Assembly (NCBI GenBank): GCA_964567995.1
Contig: CAZMOB010000004.1
Location: 62,001-126,000, forward strand
From: JAGOTP01 sp964567995
GTDB lineage: Bacteria; Patescibacteriota; Patescibacteriia; 2-12-FULL-60-25
Direction: 5' to 3'
DNA: 64,000 nucleotides
This document shows positions 26,293-35,764 of the stretch, one piece after another. The translations under genes and the position numbers were made by a program. The notes beneath the pieces were generated by a model. That model saw only the letters and a list, made by a program, of their open reading frames with translations. It ran no database searches and was not told where the DNA came from. The stretch's first letter is position 1. Each line of letters begins with the position of its first letter.

Positions 26293-28459
26293 GGGTAAGG
26301 AATGGAAGAAATTTTCATCTGCATTCTTTCCCCTATTTTGTTGGGCAAGCTTTGTTTCCTGCTTTGTATGCTATTTGTTAGATTTTAAAACCCCATTCAT
26401 ACGCACTGAGCTAAGTGTACTCATCTCAATCTCACTGTTAACGGTCCATCTAGCAAAAGTGATGCGTAAACCGGAGATCGAAGAGAAGACATGCAACCCA
26501 CTCAGCCTTCTATTTGTCTTTTCTTTGGAAATCGCTTTTATTCTTGAAAGATTAGGTTTAAAGATACCCGAAAAAATACATTGGTCACTTAATGTAGGGA
26601 TCATCGTTCTGGGTGCTTTGCTATTGTGGAGTTTTGTAGAAAAAAAGAATCCCGCGATCCGCAGCACATACAGCTCTTCTATAAAAAAACGAACGCTAGG
26701 CCCTCTCCTTAATGTCTTTCTCGTCACTATCGTCATACTTACATCGTTGTATTTCTCAACAAAAAACTTAGGCGAATTCATTACAAGAGATGAACCAAGA
26801 TGGATAAATTATTTTCAGACTGAGAGCATTTCACCCTCAACCATTGATGAGTCGAATAATGCCACCTTCATCAATACAATGTATGCCCGGACTGTCGGTT
26901 ATTGGAATTCGTATATCACCGGTCGTACCGCTGGAACGCTCGTCATTAATGCAGGCAGCGGAGTCATGACCTCGGTCCTCGAATTACCCTCGTATTTTTT
27001 TCAACAGTCTGAGATAGAAACCTATCTATTCCTATCAAGATTTACTTTTGTTCTATTTAATTTGATCTTGATTATCTGTAGTGGTTACTTTCTAAACAAA
27101 TTGACCATAAAAAAAGCCTACCTCTTGTTTTTAGTGTTGGTAGGACTAAGTCCTATGTTTATCGGCTTCTCTAGAATAGTCAATCACGACTCCATTACGG
27201 GAACACTTATTTGCACTGCTTTCCTCGGTATCATGGTAGGTTTAAAACAGGACAAGAGGAGATTCTTCCTATTTTCAGGCATGCTGTATGGCTGTGCTGT
27301 TTTAACATCGGGAAAAGCAGCCTTTGCACTTCCGCTACTTTGGCTCACGCCCTCCATTTATAGCCTAGCTTTTAAAGAAGCTCCGGATCATATCTTCAAA
27401 AAGAATCTCTTTTGGCTCTTCCTGACCGCACTTGGAGTGATGCTCCTATTCTTCCCAGCAGTTATCCTGTACCCAGAACTCATTGTCACTAAATTACTTT
27501 TCCCAGGTGGCCCAATAGGAGCAATAACGATCCTATTATTTGCTTCAACCTGGAATACCACCTTTAGTGAATACAAAAAACAGATTGTGCGTTTTGCACA
27601 TATCTATGAAAAATATATCGTTAGAATGGCCCTATTCTGTTTAATTGGGTTTGCCGTATACGTATCCACAAATCTCCAAAGCCTTATTACATTAGGGGGA
27701 TTATCCGATATATCTTTACCGCTTAATATCGCGATTGGTGGAACGGGAATCAGCTTTTTCTATTCGCTTCCACTCATTCTCGTAGTCCTTTTCAGTGGAT
27801 GGACCATCTATTATTTCATTAAACCAAAGATGGATGTATCGGTTATCAGCATGTTGTTATTCATGAGCTTGTTAGGTTTATCGATTCTTGGGACATACAA
27901 ACTATCGACGTTAACAGCTGCAGACGTGGAGGGAACTGGTTTCTTGGTCGTGAATAAACGATATCAAATGAATGTGTTGTTTTTCTTTTTGCTTAGTATA
28001 AGCACCTGGGAGTTATGGGCAAAGGTTCGTTTACGTTATTTTTACAGCGGTCTAGGATGCATCGCTCTATCACTCATCGTAACATGCGTAAGTATTTTGC
28101 CGAATTATCTATTTTTTACGAATGCATTGTTTTTTGGAGATCGAATACCCTATTCCTATCCTTGGGGGATTGGAGTATATGAAGCGGCACAGTATATCAA
28201 TTCAATTGTTTTGCAGGGACCGCATAAAACTGTTAAAGTCTTTGATCCTTATGGAAGCGGATATAGATTCTTTGATCTGAATCAAGTAGAACTTGTGAAC
28301 TTCCCCATTCAAGCTGAATACATCATTCTAAACAGATATGCGCCTGGCTCTTACAATCAAGAATACGCATCCAAAGCAATGATTAGAGAAAATGCCATTC
28401 CTATTTGGTCTTATAAAATAGGAAGATTTGACGCGGTATCAATTTACAAAGTGAACTAA
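26282..28459 (+). CDS. Large GT-C-type membrane glycosyltransferase-like protein
   Basis: 725 aa with about 13-14 hydrophobic helices. The loop after the first hydrophobic block reads LGEFITRDEPRWI, whose DE pair is placed like the catalytic acidic loop of GT39/PMT-like enzymes. This supports a polyprenyl-phosphate-sugar-dependent glycosyltransferase, although the rest is too diverged to name. AT-rich (21 G/C in the 60 nt at 26281-26340). It overlaps the LamG-like gene by 11 nt and is followed after 16 nt by the flippase. Confidence 0.7.
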   Translation: MQNEGKEWKKFSSAFFPLFCWASFVSCFVCYLLDFKTPFIRTELSVLISISLLTVHLAKVMRKPEIEEKTCNPLSLLFVFSLEIAFILERLGLKIPEKIHWSLNVGIIVLGALLLWSFVEKKNPAIRSTYSSSIKKRTLGPLLNVFLVTIVILTSLYFSTKNLGEFITRDEPRWINYFQTESISPSTIDESNNATFINTMYARTVGYWNSYITGRTAGTLVINAGSGVMTSVLELPSYFFQQSEIETYLFLSRFTFVLFNLILIICSGYFLNKLTIKKAYLLFLVLVGLSPMFIGFSRIVNHDSITGTLICTAFLGIMVGLKQDKRRFFLFSGMLYGCAVLTSGKAAFALPLLWLTPSIYSLAFKEAPDHIFKKNLFWLFLTALGVMLLFFPAVILYPELIVTKLLFPGGPIGAITILLFASTWNTTFSEYKKQIVRFAHIYEKYIVRMALFCLIGFAVYVSTNLQSLITLGGLSDISLPLNIAIGGTGISFFYSLPLILVVLFSGWTIYYFIKPKMDVSVISMLLFMSLLGLSILGTYKLSTLTAADVEGTGFLVVNKRYQMNVLFFFLLSISTWELWAKVRLRYFYSGLGCIALSLIVTCVSILPNYLFFTNALFFGDRIPYSYPWGIGVYEAAQYINSIVLQGPHKTVKVFDPYGSGYRFFDLNQVELVNFPIQAEYIILNRYAPGSYNQEYASKAMIRENAIPIWSYKIGRFDAVSIYKVN

Positions 28460-28475
28460 GCTTTAGCGCTATCTC

Positions 28476-29738
28476 ATGAATATCAAACAGAAGATCCTTT
28501 CAGAGACATTCTGGGCCTTTGTTGCAAAAGGAACTGCAGCGATTGGCGGGCTATTCTTTGTGATTTTTATTCCAAAACTAGGGAGTATTGAAGTGTACGG
28601 TCAACTGTCTCTTTGTTTAGCCTATGTTGCTATATTCAGCATGCTTTCTGGCACTCAGATCAATTCTGCCGTAAAGAACGAGATCACAAAATATAAATTG
28701 GAGAATTCGGCGAGCAAAGAATTTTTTTATGAAGGTCTGAAGCTAAAAGCGATTCTTTTTGTCAGTCTGGCTCTTGTCTTTGTAGGAGTGATTCAGTACC
28801 TACATGCTGATTTTTTATCACAGAATATGTTTTTGATCTTGACGCTGCTCCTCACCATGAATACATGGGGTCTCGTGATCTCGGTATTTGAATCAATACA
28901 CGAGCTTTTTTTCGAAGCGCTCCTCTACATTATTGAGTACTCAGTCACTGTTGGTTTAATTCTCCATTTTCATTTCATTGATAAGCTGACGATCACGAAT
29001 CTTATTTATTCGTTTATTTGGGGGTATGCGCTCACGTTGGGCTTAGGAGCGACGATTCTCTTTGTAAAATTCCGTGAATTCAAAGACATTAAACTATTCA
29101 CCTGGAGACCGGCTGCACATAAAACCCTCTTGAAGCGAACGGCTTTCCTTACGTTAACGGGGATTTCTGTTATTCTTTTAGCAAAAGTAGATTCGATTCT
29201 CATCTCTTTTTTTCTTGATATAAAGGAGGTCGGCTACTTCACTATTGCCAGCGATATTACCAAAAATACGGTACTTCTCTCGATGCCCGTCATGTTGGGT
29301 GCATTGCCAACTTTTTTTGGGCAGGATGAGAAAAAATTCGTATATAAAAATCTATTCATCCTCCTCGGAATAAATCTATTTATTTTCATTGGCTTATTTT
29401 TATTTGGGAAAGACATTATCCAACGGATTTATGGGCTAGAGTATTCAACGGCAGGTACTATCGTGAAGTATTTATCGCTTTACCCTCTATTCGCATCATT
29501 ACAAACGTTCGTTCAGGAGATACTCATTCTTCAAGATAAAACAAAGCAGATCTTCTTCTTTGGCATCATTGGTATTGCAATCGACATTATTGGGAATATC
29601 CTCCTGATTCCTTTATTCGGTTTACAAGGAGCCGCATTTGCAACCACCTTCTCCTATCTCGTTTGGTTTTTGATTTCCTTTTTTTATATCTATAGACACC
29701 TCAACGTGACTAAAATCACTTCTTCAAGCAACCCCTAA
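28476..29738 (+). CDS. Wzx-like oligosaccharide flippase (MOP superfamily)
   Basis: 420 aa with about 12 regularly spaced hydrophobic helices. The start (KILSETFWAFVAKGTAAIGGL) and the later LGALPTFFGQDEKK region are typical of polysaccharide biosynthesis/MATE-like flippases that move lipid-linked glycans outward. It ends the rightward run of the glycan locus. Its 3' end overlaps the convergent GT2 gene by 15 nt. Confidence 0.85.
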   Translation: MNIKQKILSETFWAFVAKGTAAIGGLFFVIFIPKLGSIEVYGQLSLCLAYVAIFSMLSGTQINSAVKNEITKYKLENSASKEFFYEGLKLKAILFVSLALVFVGVIQYLHADFLSQNMFLILTLLLTMNTWGLVISVFESIHELFFEALLYIIEYSVTVGLILHFHFIDKLTITNLIYSFIWGYALTLGLGATILFVKFREFKDIKLFTWRPAAHKTLLKRTAFLTLTGISVILLAKVDSILISFFLDIKEVGYFTIASDITKNTVLLSMPVMLGALPTFFGQDEKKFVYKNLFILLGINLFIFIGLFLFGKDIIQRIYGLEYSTAGTIVKYLSLYPLFASLQTFVQEILILQDKTKQIFFFGIIGIAIDIIGNILLIPLFGLQGAAFATTFSYLVWFLISFFYIYRHLNVTKITSSSNP

Positions 29739-30650
29739 GAAATAGAGCTTTTTATACATAGCTAGAGCAACGGTTAGCAACAAATCCGAAAATGAAAGGA
29801 GATAGAGAATACGAAATTTCAAGTACAGTTTTTTCTTTCGAAGAGGGCCTGCAAGATAGGCTCTCCCTTCAACTGGTGAACTGTTCATCAATAGCAGAGA
29901 ACCAAGCTCAAGGTCTGTTTTTGTTAAGTAATCTTTATTCTCTTCAATTGTAAGTCCATAGTCATTCGACAGAATTTTTTGACGCCGCTTAAGCAAACCT
30001 GAAATCAGCTTTTTAAAGTTGATCGACAACCGATTTCCTTCAAGCGTCCTATAATTATTAACTAATGGCTCACTGATAAAAAGTGCTTTTGAATGACTCA
30101 TTTTTCTAAGAATAAAGTCTGAATCTTCTGAAGTAGGCATCTTTTCATCATAACTGAATCCTTTTTCGTTTCGAAAGAGCAAGCAGCTCCCATGAACAGT
30201 GACTTGATTTGTAGCTATCTCTTTTTTAGACAAAAGAAAATCACCATTCATCTTTGCATAACGCTTTTTTACGCCAGAATCGTATACTTTATACGAGTTC
30301 GAGAGCGATAGATCGCATTGATAGAACATCATTTTTTGCAACTGACTTTCCACTTTATGACTCAAGAATTCATCATCACTATCGAGAAATGCAATGAATT
30401 CCCCTCTCGCCTCTTTTAATCCTACATTGCGTGCATGTGATACACCGAAATTCTCTGTCTTTATATAGATTATCTTTTTATCCTGAATATATCTCTCTAA
30501 GAGAGCAGCTGTCTCGTCAATCGACCCGTCATCAATGACGAGTACTTCTATATTCTTATAGGACTGCGCGAATACAGAATCAAGAGCGCGTACAATTGTA
30601 TGCGCACGATTATACGTAGGAATAATAACGGTGACTAAAGAATTGAGCAT
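29724..30650 (-). CDS. Family 2 glycosyltransferase
   Basis: 308 aa GT-A fold. TVIIPTYNRAHTI opens the nucleotide-sugar site, VIDDGSIDET follows, and FLDSDDEF is the metal-binding DxD-like motif near residue 95. The C-terminal half is helical. It likely adds one sugar to the glycan built by this locus in the cytoplasm. AT-rich like its neighbours. It overlaps the upstream GT4 gene by 16 nt and is the last gene of a leftward trio. Confidence 0.9.
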   Translation of the reverse strand: MLNSLVTVIIPTYNRAHTIVRALDSVFAQSYKNIEVLVIDDGSIDETAALLERYIQDKKIIYIKTENFGVSHARNVGLKEARGEFIAFLDSDDEFLSHKVESQLQKMMFYQCDLSLSNSYKVYDSGVKKRYAKMNGDFLLSKKEIATNQVTVHGSCLLFRNEKGFSYDEKMPTSEDSDFILRKMSHSKALFISEPLVNNYRTLEGNRLSINFKKLISGLLKRRQKILSNDYGLTIEENKDYLTKTDLELGSLLLMNSSPVEGRAYLAGPLRKKKLYLKFRILYLLSFSDLLLTVALAMYKKLYFLGVA

Positions 30651-31783
30651 AGCTCTATGTATTGTTTACAGATATTTTTTGACTCAAACTGGTTACATGC
30701 TTTCAAATTTGCGTCATGAAACTGTTTCGTTTGTAGCGCGGTAGCGGATAGTTTCGTAATAGCACCGCTAAGGCCAACTTCATCTCCATAACTCACGAGA
30801 AGGCCATTTTCGCCATCTTTCACGAAATCCACCTGCCCACCATGATTCGTTGCGATGATGGGCAATCCTACCTGCATAGCTTCTTGTAGTACAATGGCAA
30901 ACCCTTCATGAATAGATGATAAAATGTATGCATCCGCTAAGGCTAGATACTGAAACTTTTTTTCATTACTTACGGATCCTAAAAAATGGATCCGATCGGC
31001 AATACCCAGATCTTTTGACAATGAAACAAGCATATCCTTTTCTGGACCATCTCCAATAATTAATGCCTGAACAGACTGATCTGAGGTCTTTGCCAGACTA
31101 CGGATAAGGAAATCGAATCCTTTTCTTGTCACCAATCTTCCAATGCTCACTGTATAAAAAATGTTCTCCTCCAATCCAAAGCCTGCTCGCGAAGCAGGCT
31201 GGAAACTGAATGGACGGTATGGTAACGGGACGATTTGAATCTCTTTCTGACAAGCATAATATGTTTCAGTGTTATCTTTCGTATTCGATGATTGAGCTAC
31301 GATCACATCTGAATTGCGTAGCACCCAATTAACCACTGCACGAAAATACCACTTTTTATGTGGAGATTTTGCCTTTGTTGGATCGTAGATATCCCCCCCA
31401 TGGAGAGAAAGAATATTCTTTACATTGAACCGCTTTGAAATCCAAACTCCAAGTGGGCCGGTTGGAACCGCAAAATGCGTGTTCACGAATTCATATTGAT
31501 AAATACGGCACAATTGTTTGGTTTTTCTGTAAGCAAAAAATGGGAATGTGATCAGAGATAATAGAGTCGCCGTAGGAAGCTCTGTCCTTCCTATGACTTT
31601 CACACGATATATATGAATACCATTCACAATTTCATATTCCGCCAATCCTTTGAACCACGTTGTCACATAATCAACTTCGTACCCTAACTCAATGAACCCT
31701 TCGGCCAATGTTTTCGCAGCAACCCCACCCCCGCCTCCTAACGGTGGAAACTCATAATTCAATATCAATACTCGCTTCTTCAT
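30635..31783 (-). CDS. Family 4 (GT-B) glycosyltransferase
   Basis: 382 aa. The N-terminal Rossmann half begins ILNYEFPPLGGGGGVAAKTL, a Gly-rich loop typical of GT4. The C-terminal half has VSIGRLVTRKGFDFLI and SIHEGFAIVLQEAMQVGLPIIA, the E-x7-E nucleotide-sugar motif. It is a retaining transferase acting in the cytoplasm on a lipid-linked or soluble acceptor, by family. It lies between two GT2 genes, 3 nt after the DPM1-like gene. Confidence 0.93.
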   Translation of the reverse strand: MKKRVLILNYEFPPLGGGGGVAAKTLAEGFIELGYEVDYVTTWFKGLAEYEIVNGIHIYRVKVIGRTELPTATLLSLITFPFFAYRKTKQLCRIYQYEFVNTHFAVPTGPLGVWISKRFNVKNILSLHGGDIYDPTKAKSPHKKWYFRAVVNWVLRNSDVIVAQSSNTKDNTETYYACQKEIQIVPLPYRPFSFQPASRAGFGLEENIFYTVSIGRLVTRKGFDFLIRSLAKTSDQSVQALIIGDGPEKDMLVSLSKDLGIADRIHFLGSVSNEKKFQYLALADAYILSSIHEGFAIVLQEAMQVGLPIIATNHGGQVDFVKDGENGLLVSYGDEVGLSGAITKLSATALQTKQFHDANLKACNQFESKNICKQYIELCSIL

Positions 31784-31786
31784 ACG

Positions 31787-32734
31787 CTAGCGCTCATTCA
31801 CAACAATCTCACGGATGTCATACGGCGTATCTTTCGTACTCCCAAAATAAATCTTCGAGAGCATGTCGGAGATCAGGCCAAAGACAAACAAGAGCAAGCC
31901 TACAAAAAAGCCAAACATAGAAAGAACCGTCCATGCAGTATTCGACAAATCTTGGTCACGGAAGAATTTCGCGTATAACGCCATCAATCCTGATAACAAA
32001 GAGAGAAACACCATGAGGACACCCATCCCTCCAAACAAATGCAACGGTCGATTCGCATACTTTTGCCAAAACCAGACTCCGATCATATCCAAAATACCCT
32101 TCACTCCCCGCTTCCAGTTATATTTCGTCTTCCCCGTTGTTCGTGGACGATGATCAACAACTTCCTCGCCGATTCTGAACCCTTTGATCTTCAACACGGC
32201 TGGAATAAAACGATGCATCTCTCCATATAAATTCACTTTTTCGAAACACTCTTTCTTATAGATCTTCAGAGAACAGCCACTATCATGAATCCCATCATTC
32301 ACCAAAAATTTACGAACGAAAGCGGCCGCCAGCGATGAATAACGCTTTGAACGTGTGTCTTGACGATGTTTTCGCCAACCAGACACCACATCCAGATCAT
32401 CTCGTTCCAATTTTGAGATTAACCGTGGGATATCGGACGGATTGTTCTGTCCATCCCCATCCAATGTCGCAAGATATTTTCCTTGAGCCGCCTTAATCCC
32501 CGCATCCATTGCCGCCGTCTGACCGAAATTTCGGCGCAACTGAATAATCTTGATGGGGGACAAAGTTTTCAGCACATCGAATGTATCGTCCGATGAACCA
32601 TCATTGATGAAGATAATCTCAAAGGGCTGATTGAGCTTTTTGCAGGTATCCAAAATCTCCGCATGCAGCAGAGCGACAGCCTCGCCTTCATTGAAAACAG
32701 GGACAATAACCGATACGTAGGTGGTTTGATGCAT
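31787..32734 (-). CDS. DPM1/GtrB-like polyprenyl-phosphate glycosyltransferase (GT2)
   Basis: About 315 aa from the ATG at 32734 (MHQTTYVSVIVPVFNEG); the longer frame adds an unlikely tail that overlaps the divergent gene region. Motifs: FINDGSSDDT, ATLDGDGQNNPSDIP (DxD) and CSLKIYKKECFE. Two C-terminal hydrophobic helices are present, as in GtrB/ArnC-type enzymes. It probably makes polyprenyl-phosphate-linked sugar, the donor that the GT-C enzymes of this locus need. It is the first gene of the leftward trio. Confidence 0.9.
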   Translation of the reverse strand: MHQTTYVSVIVPVFNEGEAVALLHAEILDTCKKLNQPFEIIFINDGSSDDTFDVLKTLSPIKIIQLRRNFGQTAAMDAGIKAAQGKYLATLDGDGQNNPSDIPRLISKLERDDLDVVSGWRKHRQDTRSKRYSSLAAAFVRKFLVNDGIHDSGCSLKIYKKECFEKVNLYGEMHRFIPAVLKIKGFRIGEEVVDHRPRTTGKTKYNWKRGVKGILDMIGVWFWQKYANRPLHLFGGMGVLMVFLSLLSGLMALYAKFFRDQDLSNTAWTVLSMFGFFVGLLLFVFGLISDMLSKIYFGSTKDTPYDIREIVVNER

Positions 32735-32862
32735 ACATGCCAAAGCTGAGTCGGAGGAAAGTACCATTTATTCGGCGAAAAAACAAGCTATTCGGTCCTC
32801 TTGTCCATTCGTCACTTATTCGCTTTTTCGGCCAAACAATGTCTATACTTGAGACTATTCCT

Positions 32863-34305
32863 ATGCGTCTCCTGTTCAAGGCTCTCTTCCTTAGCACCTA
32901 TACCCTCACAATAGGTTGCCTAAGCCTTTTTCCCGGACAAAGCGCTTCCGCCAAAGCGACAGCCAACGAATTCCGCTCCCTCGTCCGCATCGAGGTCCCC
33001 GCTTCAGCGGGCAAAACCGCCATGTCTGGCTCTGGGATTATCATTGATCAAGATGGTCGCGTTCTAACCAGCTATTCGGCCGTCTCCAAGCTTGTCAAAG
33101 ACAAAACAACCACCGCCACGATCTGTGTGAGCAAAGATGAATTTAGCGTACCAAGCTGTACTCTAGAAGCGACTCTTCTAAAAACGAATGCTGGTAGCAA
33201 CTTGGCCCTTCTTCAAATCAAGCGTGTCTTATCGGAGAATACCTGGCATAGCGTCGAAGAGGAAAAACTGCGAAACGGCTTTTCTTTTGCGCATGTCGCT
33301 CTGGAAAAAAGCACAACCACCGAGACGCTCGCCCTTGGAGCTGAAGTGTCCGTGTTGGATTACACCCTTGGCTCCGTTTCCAGTCTGACACAACACACAG
33401 GGCGCGCCACTGGCTTTGAACGTAAACTCGTCAAAGACAAGCTCACTCCTTGGCTTGTGAAAACCGATATCGTTTCGAATCAAAAATCTGCTGGCGGAGC
33501 GGTTTTGAATCAGGCCAATCAACTCGTTGGTATTCCAACCATGGCGACCAACACTTCCAATGGATATGCCGCCTTCACCTCCCTTCCAGTTATCAATACT
33601 TTTTTAAAAGAAGCGCTTGGGCAGAATTACCTCTTGAATAAAGTCCCGTTCGTCTTTGATGGAACCTTTTTAGGCGTGCTCGGCGGCGCAATCACGAGCT
33701 CGCATTGCCCTGAATCTTCCCTTTACGATTCCAGTAGCAAGACCTGCGTCTGCAATAACGGCTTTTATGCGGTTGGGAACGCCTGTATTTTGGGGGCAAC
33801 CTACTGCCAACTCGTCTATCCCAAACAGCAAAGTACGTATGATATTTATCTGAAAGCCTGTACCTGCCAGATCAATGGTGAAACGCGCATTTGTCCAGAA
33901 AATTTGCGCAAACGTATCGTTATCCCAAAACCCGCCCCTCCAACATCCTCTACCACCACCAAATCAATCACACCAACCTCAACTAAGCCGGTCGTTTCAA
34001 CAACCAAAGCAACGACTACCGTGAGTGTTAAACCACCGAGCCCAAGCAAAACCCCTAGCGAAATCGCCTGTCAAAAAAAGAGTGGTTGGACGTATATCAA
34101 AAAATCCAATCTCTGCGTACCCGTCGGCAAATTAACAAAACAAACCGATCTCAGCTCGTGTGAAGTCGTAGCCGTGCCTGCCACCAAACTGTATTTCGTA
34201 AAAGGCAATTCGTTCATCAAGCGCATGACCTACCGAAACAAGGAGTGTTTCGCCGATGAAGCAACCGCCCAAAAAGCCAAGTACCAAAAGTCCGCCACTA
34301 AATAG
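32863..34305 (+). CDS. Exported HtrA/trypsin-like pseudoprotease with Cys-rich tail
   Basis: 480 aa from the ATG at 32863, where a signal peptide begins (MRLLFKALFLSTYTL...); TATACT at 32844-32849 is a good -10. Residues about 38-290 align with HtrA-type serine proteases (GSGIIIDQDGRVLTS, LVGIPTMA), but all three catalytic positions are changed: His to Ser72, Asp to Asn113 and Ser to Ala210 (SAGGAVLN in place of NSGGxxxN). It is therefore almost certainly inactive. Then come a Cys-rich module (about 295-365), a Thr/Pro-rich linker (about 370-420) and a second small Cys motif. Probably a surface scaffold or binding protein. Confidence 0.8.
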   Translation: MRLLFKALFLSTYTLTIGCLSLFPGQSASAKATANEFRSLVRIEVPASAGKTAMSGSGIIIDQDGRVLTSYSAVSKLVKDKTTTATICVSKDEFSVPSCTLEATLLKTNAGSNLALLQIKRVLSENTWHSVEEEKLRNGFSFAHVALEKSTTTETLALGAEVSVLDYTLGSVSSLTQHTGRATGFERKLVKDKLTPWLVKTDIVSNQKSAGGAVLNQANQLVGIPTMATNTSNGYAAFTSLPVINTFLKEALGQNYLLNKVPFVFDGTFLGVLGGAITSSHCPESSLYDSSSKTCVCNNGFYAVGNACILGATYCQLVYPKQQSTYDIYLKACTCQINGETRICPENLRKRIVIPKPAPPTSSTTTKSITPTSTKPVVSTTKATTTVSVKPPSPSKTPSEIACQKKSGWTYIKKSNLCVPVGKLTKQTDLSSCEVVAVPATKLYFVKGNSFIKRMTYRNKECFADEATAQKAKYQKSATK

Positions 34306-35305
34306 GCTCGCCAATCGTGTAGTTCGTGAAGTACGCATCCGAGATATCGTCGACCTGTTTATTCCAGGTTTTGCCGTAGAGGAGCGCAGCTTCAGCAGGA
34401 GTTTTAATCCAACGAAGCACAGCGCCTTTTTGGATGGCATACACGTTGGGCAGCGATTCAATTTTCACCAGTTTTACCCCTGGCCGATAGGTTACATTTC
34501 CACCGAGCGGAATGGCAGCTAGCTCCTCATTCGTCAGAGTTTGGACACCATTAAAATTGGCATACCAAGAAAAATAGACACGCTCGTTTGGAAAGCCATA
34601 GCGCTTCCCATCGGCTCCACAATAATAGACGGCCGTCGAAGACACAGATTTGATGAGCGTCCCTGAAAGACAGGCGGCCGAAGCGCCGGAAACCATCAGC
34701 CCCTTGTCGGTATTGATATCCGGACTAGCCGCTTTGACGGTTGCAACCACGTATTTCCCTTCATTTAAGGCAGCGGACAAACTCGCGTATGGATCTATGG
34801 CTGTATCATCGGGACGGCGAATCTCAAAATGCAAGTGGGCACCGACGGTTTCGGCATTCCCACTATCCCCCATCCAACCGACCAACTGCCCTTTCGTCAC
34901 GGAGGCTCCTCGGACAATCCCTGGCGCATACGCATACCTGATTCCACCCGCTCCATCATCGGTCCCAGGCGTGTCGTTGTTCACGTGGATGTAGTGATAG
35001 GTATAGCCGTCCTCATCTTCCAAGACGATCGCATACCCCCAGGCCGCTTCTGGATCTTGAATCGATTTCACGCGACCGGTCACGGCGGCATAGAGCGGAA
35101 CCATTTTTGCGCCGATTAAATCGTTGCCTTCATGTGCACGCGTCCCGCGGGCTTGGCCGAAATCGTTAGAGAGCGGAACCGTTTTCTCGGTGGGATAGGC
35201 AATCGCCCGGAGGGAGGCCGACGAAGAGGTCGTTTGCGCCTGAACAGACGTACCATCTAACGCGAAGATCCCAAGAACGAACAAAACGAGCAGAGCAACT
35301 TTCAT
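34298..35305 (-). CDS. M23-family (LytM-like) metallopeptidase, exported
   Basis: 335 aa from the ATG at 35305, where a signal peptide starts (MKVALLVLFVLGIFALDG). The M23 domain has all zinc ligands: HEGND (H-x3-D), the HYIH strand and HLHFE near residue 160. It should cleave peptide cross-links in peptidoglycan. The C-terminal ~150 residues hold repeats with ADGKRYGFPNERVYFSWY and AVLRWIKTPAEA. These resemble small wall- or surface-associated modules frequent in Patescibacteria. Convergent with the pseudoprotease gene (8 nt overlap). Confidence 0.9.
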   Translation of the reverse strand: MKVALLVLFVLGIFALDGTSVQAQTTSSSASLRAIAYPTEKTVPLSNDFGQARGTRAHEGNDLIGAKMVPLYAAVTGRVKSIQDPEAAWGYAIVLEDEDGYTYHYIHVNNDTPGTDDGAGGIRYAYAPGIVRGASVTKGQLVGWMGDSGNAETVGAHLHFEIRRPDDTAIDPYASLSAALNEGKYVVATVKAASPDINTDKGLMVSGASAACLSGTLIKSVSSTAVYYCGADGKRYGFPNERVYFSWYANFNGVQTLTNEELAAIPLGGNVTYRPGVKLVKIESLPNVYAIQKGAVLRWIKTPAEAALLYGKTWNKQVDDISDAYFTNYTIGEPI

Positions 35306-35370
35306 ATCCTTACAGAGTAGCAGCCTGTCAGAAGAACACAACCCAGGCGGTATATTCTGTCATTACCAGC

Positions 35371-35389
35371 TACTTTGCATTACAAAGTA
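35371..35389 (+). promoter_or_regulatory. Putative PadR operator
   Basis: Perfect inverted repeat TACTTTG (35371-35377) - 5 nt - CAAAGTA (35383-35389). It covers the -35 box and the first part of the spacer of the padR promoter. This is the expected place and form for autorepression by a dimeric winged-helix PadR protein. Confidence 0.7.
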
Positions 35390-35403
35390 CTGTGTGATAG
35401 ATT
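35375..35403 (+). promoter_or_regulatory. Promoter of the padR-pspC operon (leaderless)
   Basis: TTGCAT (35375-35380), 17 nt spacer, TAGATT (35398-35403), then exactly 6 nt to the padR ATG. Transcription should begin at or next to the start codon. Confidence 0.65.
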
Positions 35404-35409
35404 GCTGAC

Positions 35410-35760
35410 ATGGCCAAACCCATTCCTATTGATGTGAGTAATACCAAAGCCCAAATGCGCAAAGGCATTTTGGAATTTTGTATTCTGCTCATCGTTTCGC
35501 AAGAAGAGATTTATGCCAGCGACATTTTGCAAGAGCTACATACCGCTGACCTTATTGTCGTTGAAGGGACCGTATACCCGATTCTGAATCGCCTAAAGGA
35601 CGCGGGGCTCCTCACCTACAATTGGTCGGAAAGCAAAAGCGGTCCTCCGCGCAAATATTACTCGATCACTCCACTTGGTCGAACATTCTTGCGGCAGCTC
35701 ATCGACACCTGGCAATCGCTCGACTCTTCGATTAACGCGCTCATGAAGAAATTCAACTAA
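35410..35760 (+). CDS. PadR-family transcriptional regulator
   Basis: 116 aa winged-helix protein: MRKGILEFCILLIVSQEEIYASDIL, then the recognition region VVEGTVYPILNRLKDAGLLTYNW and the wing GPPRKYYSITPLGRTFL, followed by a C-terminal dimerisation helix. It is expected to bind the palindrome at 35371-35389 and repress its own operon, which continues with a PspC-domain gene after 4 nt. PadR/PspC pairs are common, and the signal sensed may be envelope stress. Confidence 0.93.
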   Translation: MAKPIPIDVSNTKAQMRKGILEFCILLIVSQEEIYASDILQELHTADLIVVEGTVYPILNRLKDAGLLTYNWSESKSGPPRKYYSITPLGRTFLRQLIDTWQSLDSSINALMKKFN

Positions 35761-35764
35761 TGCT

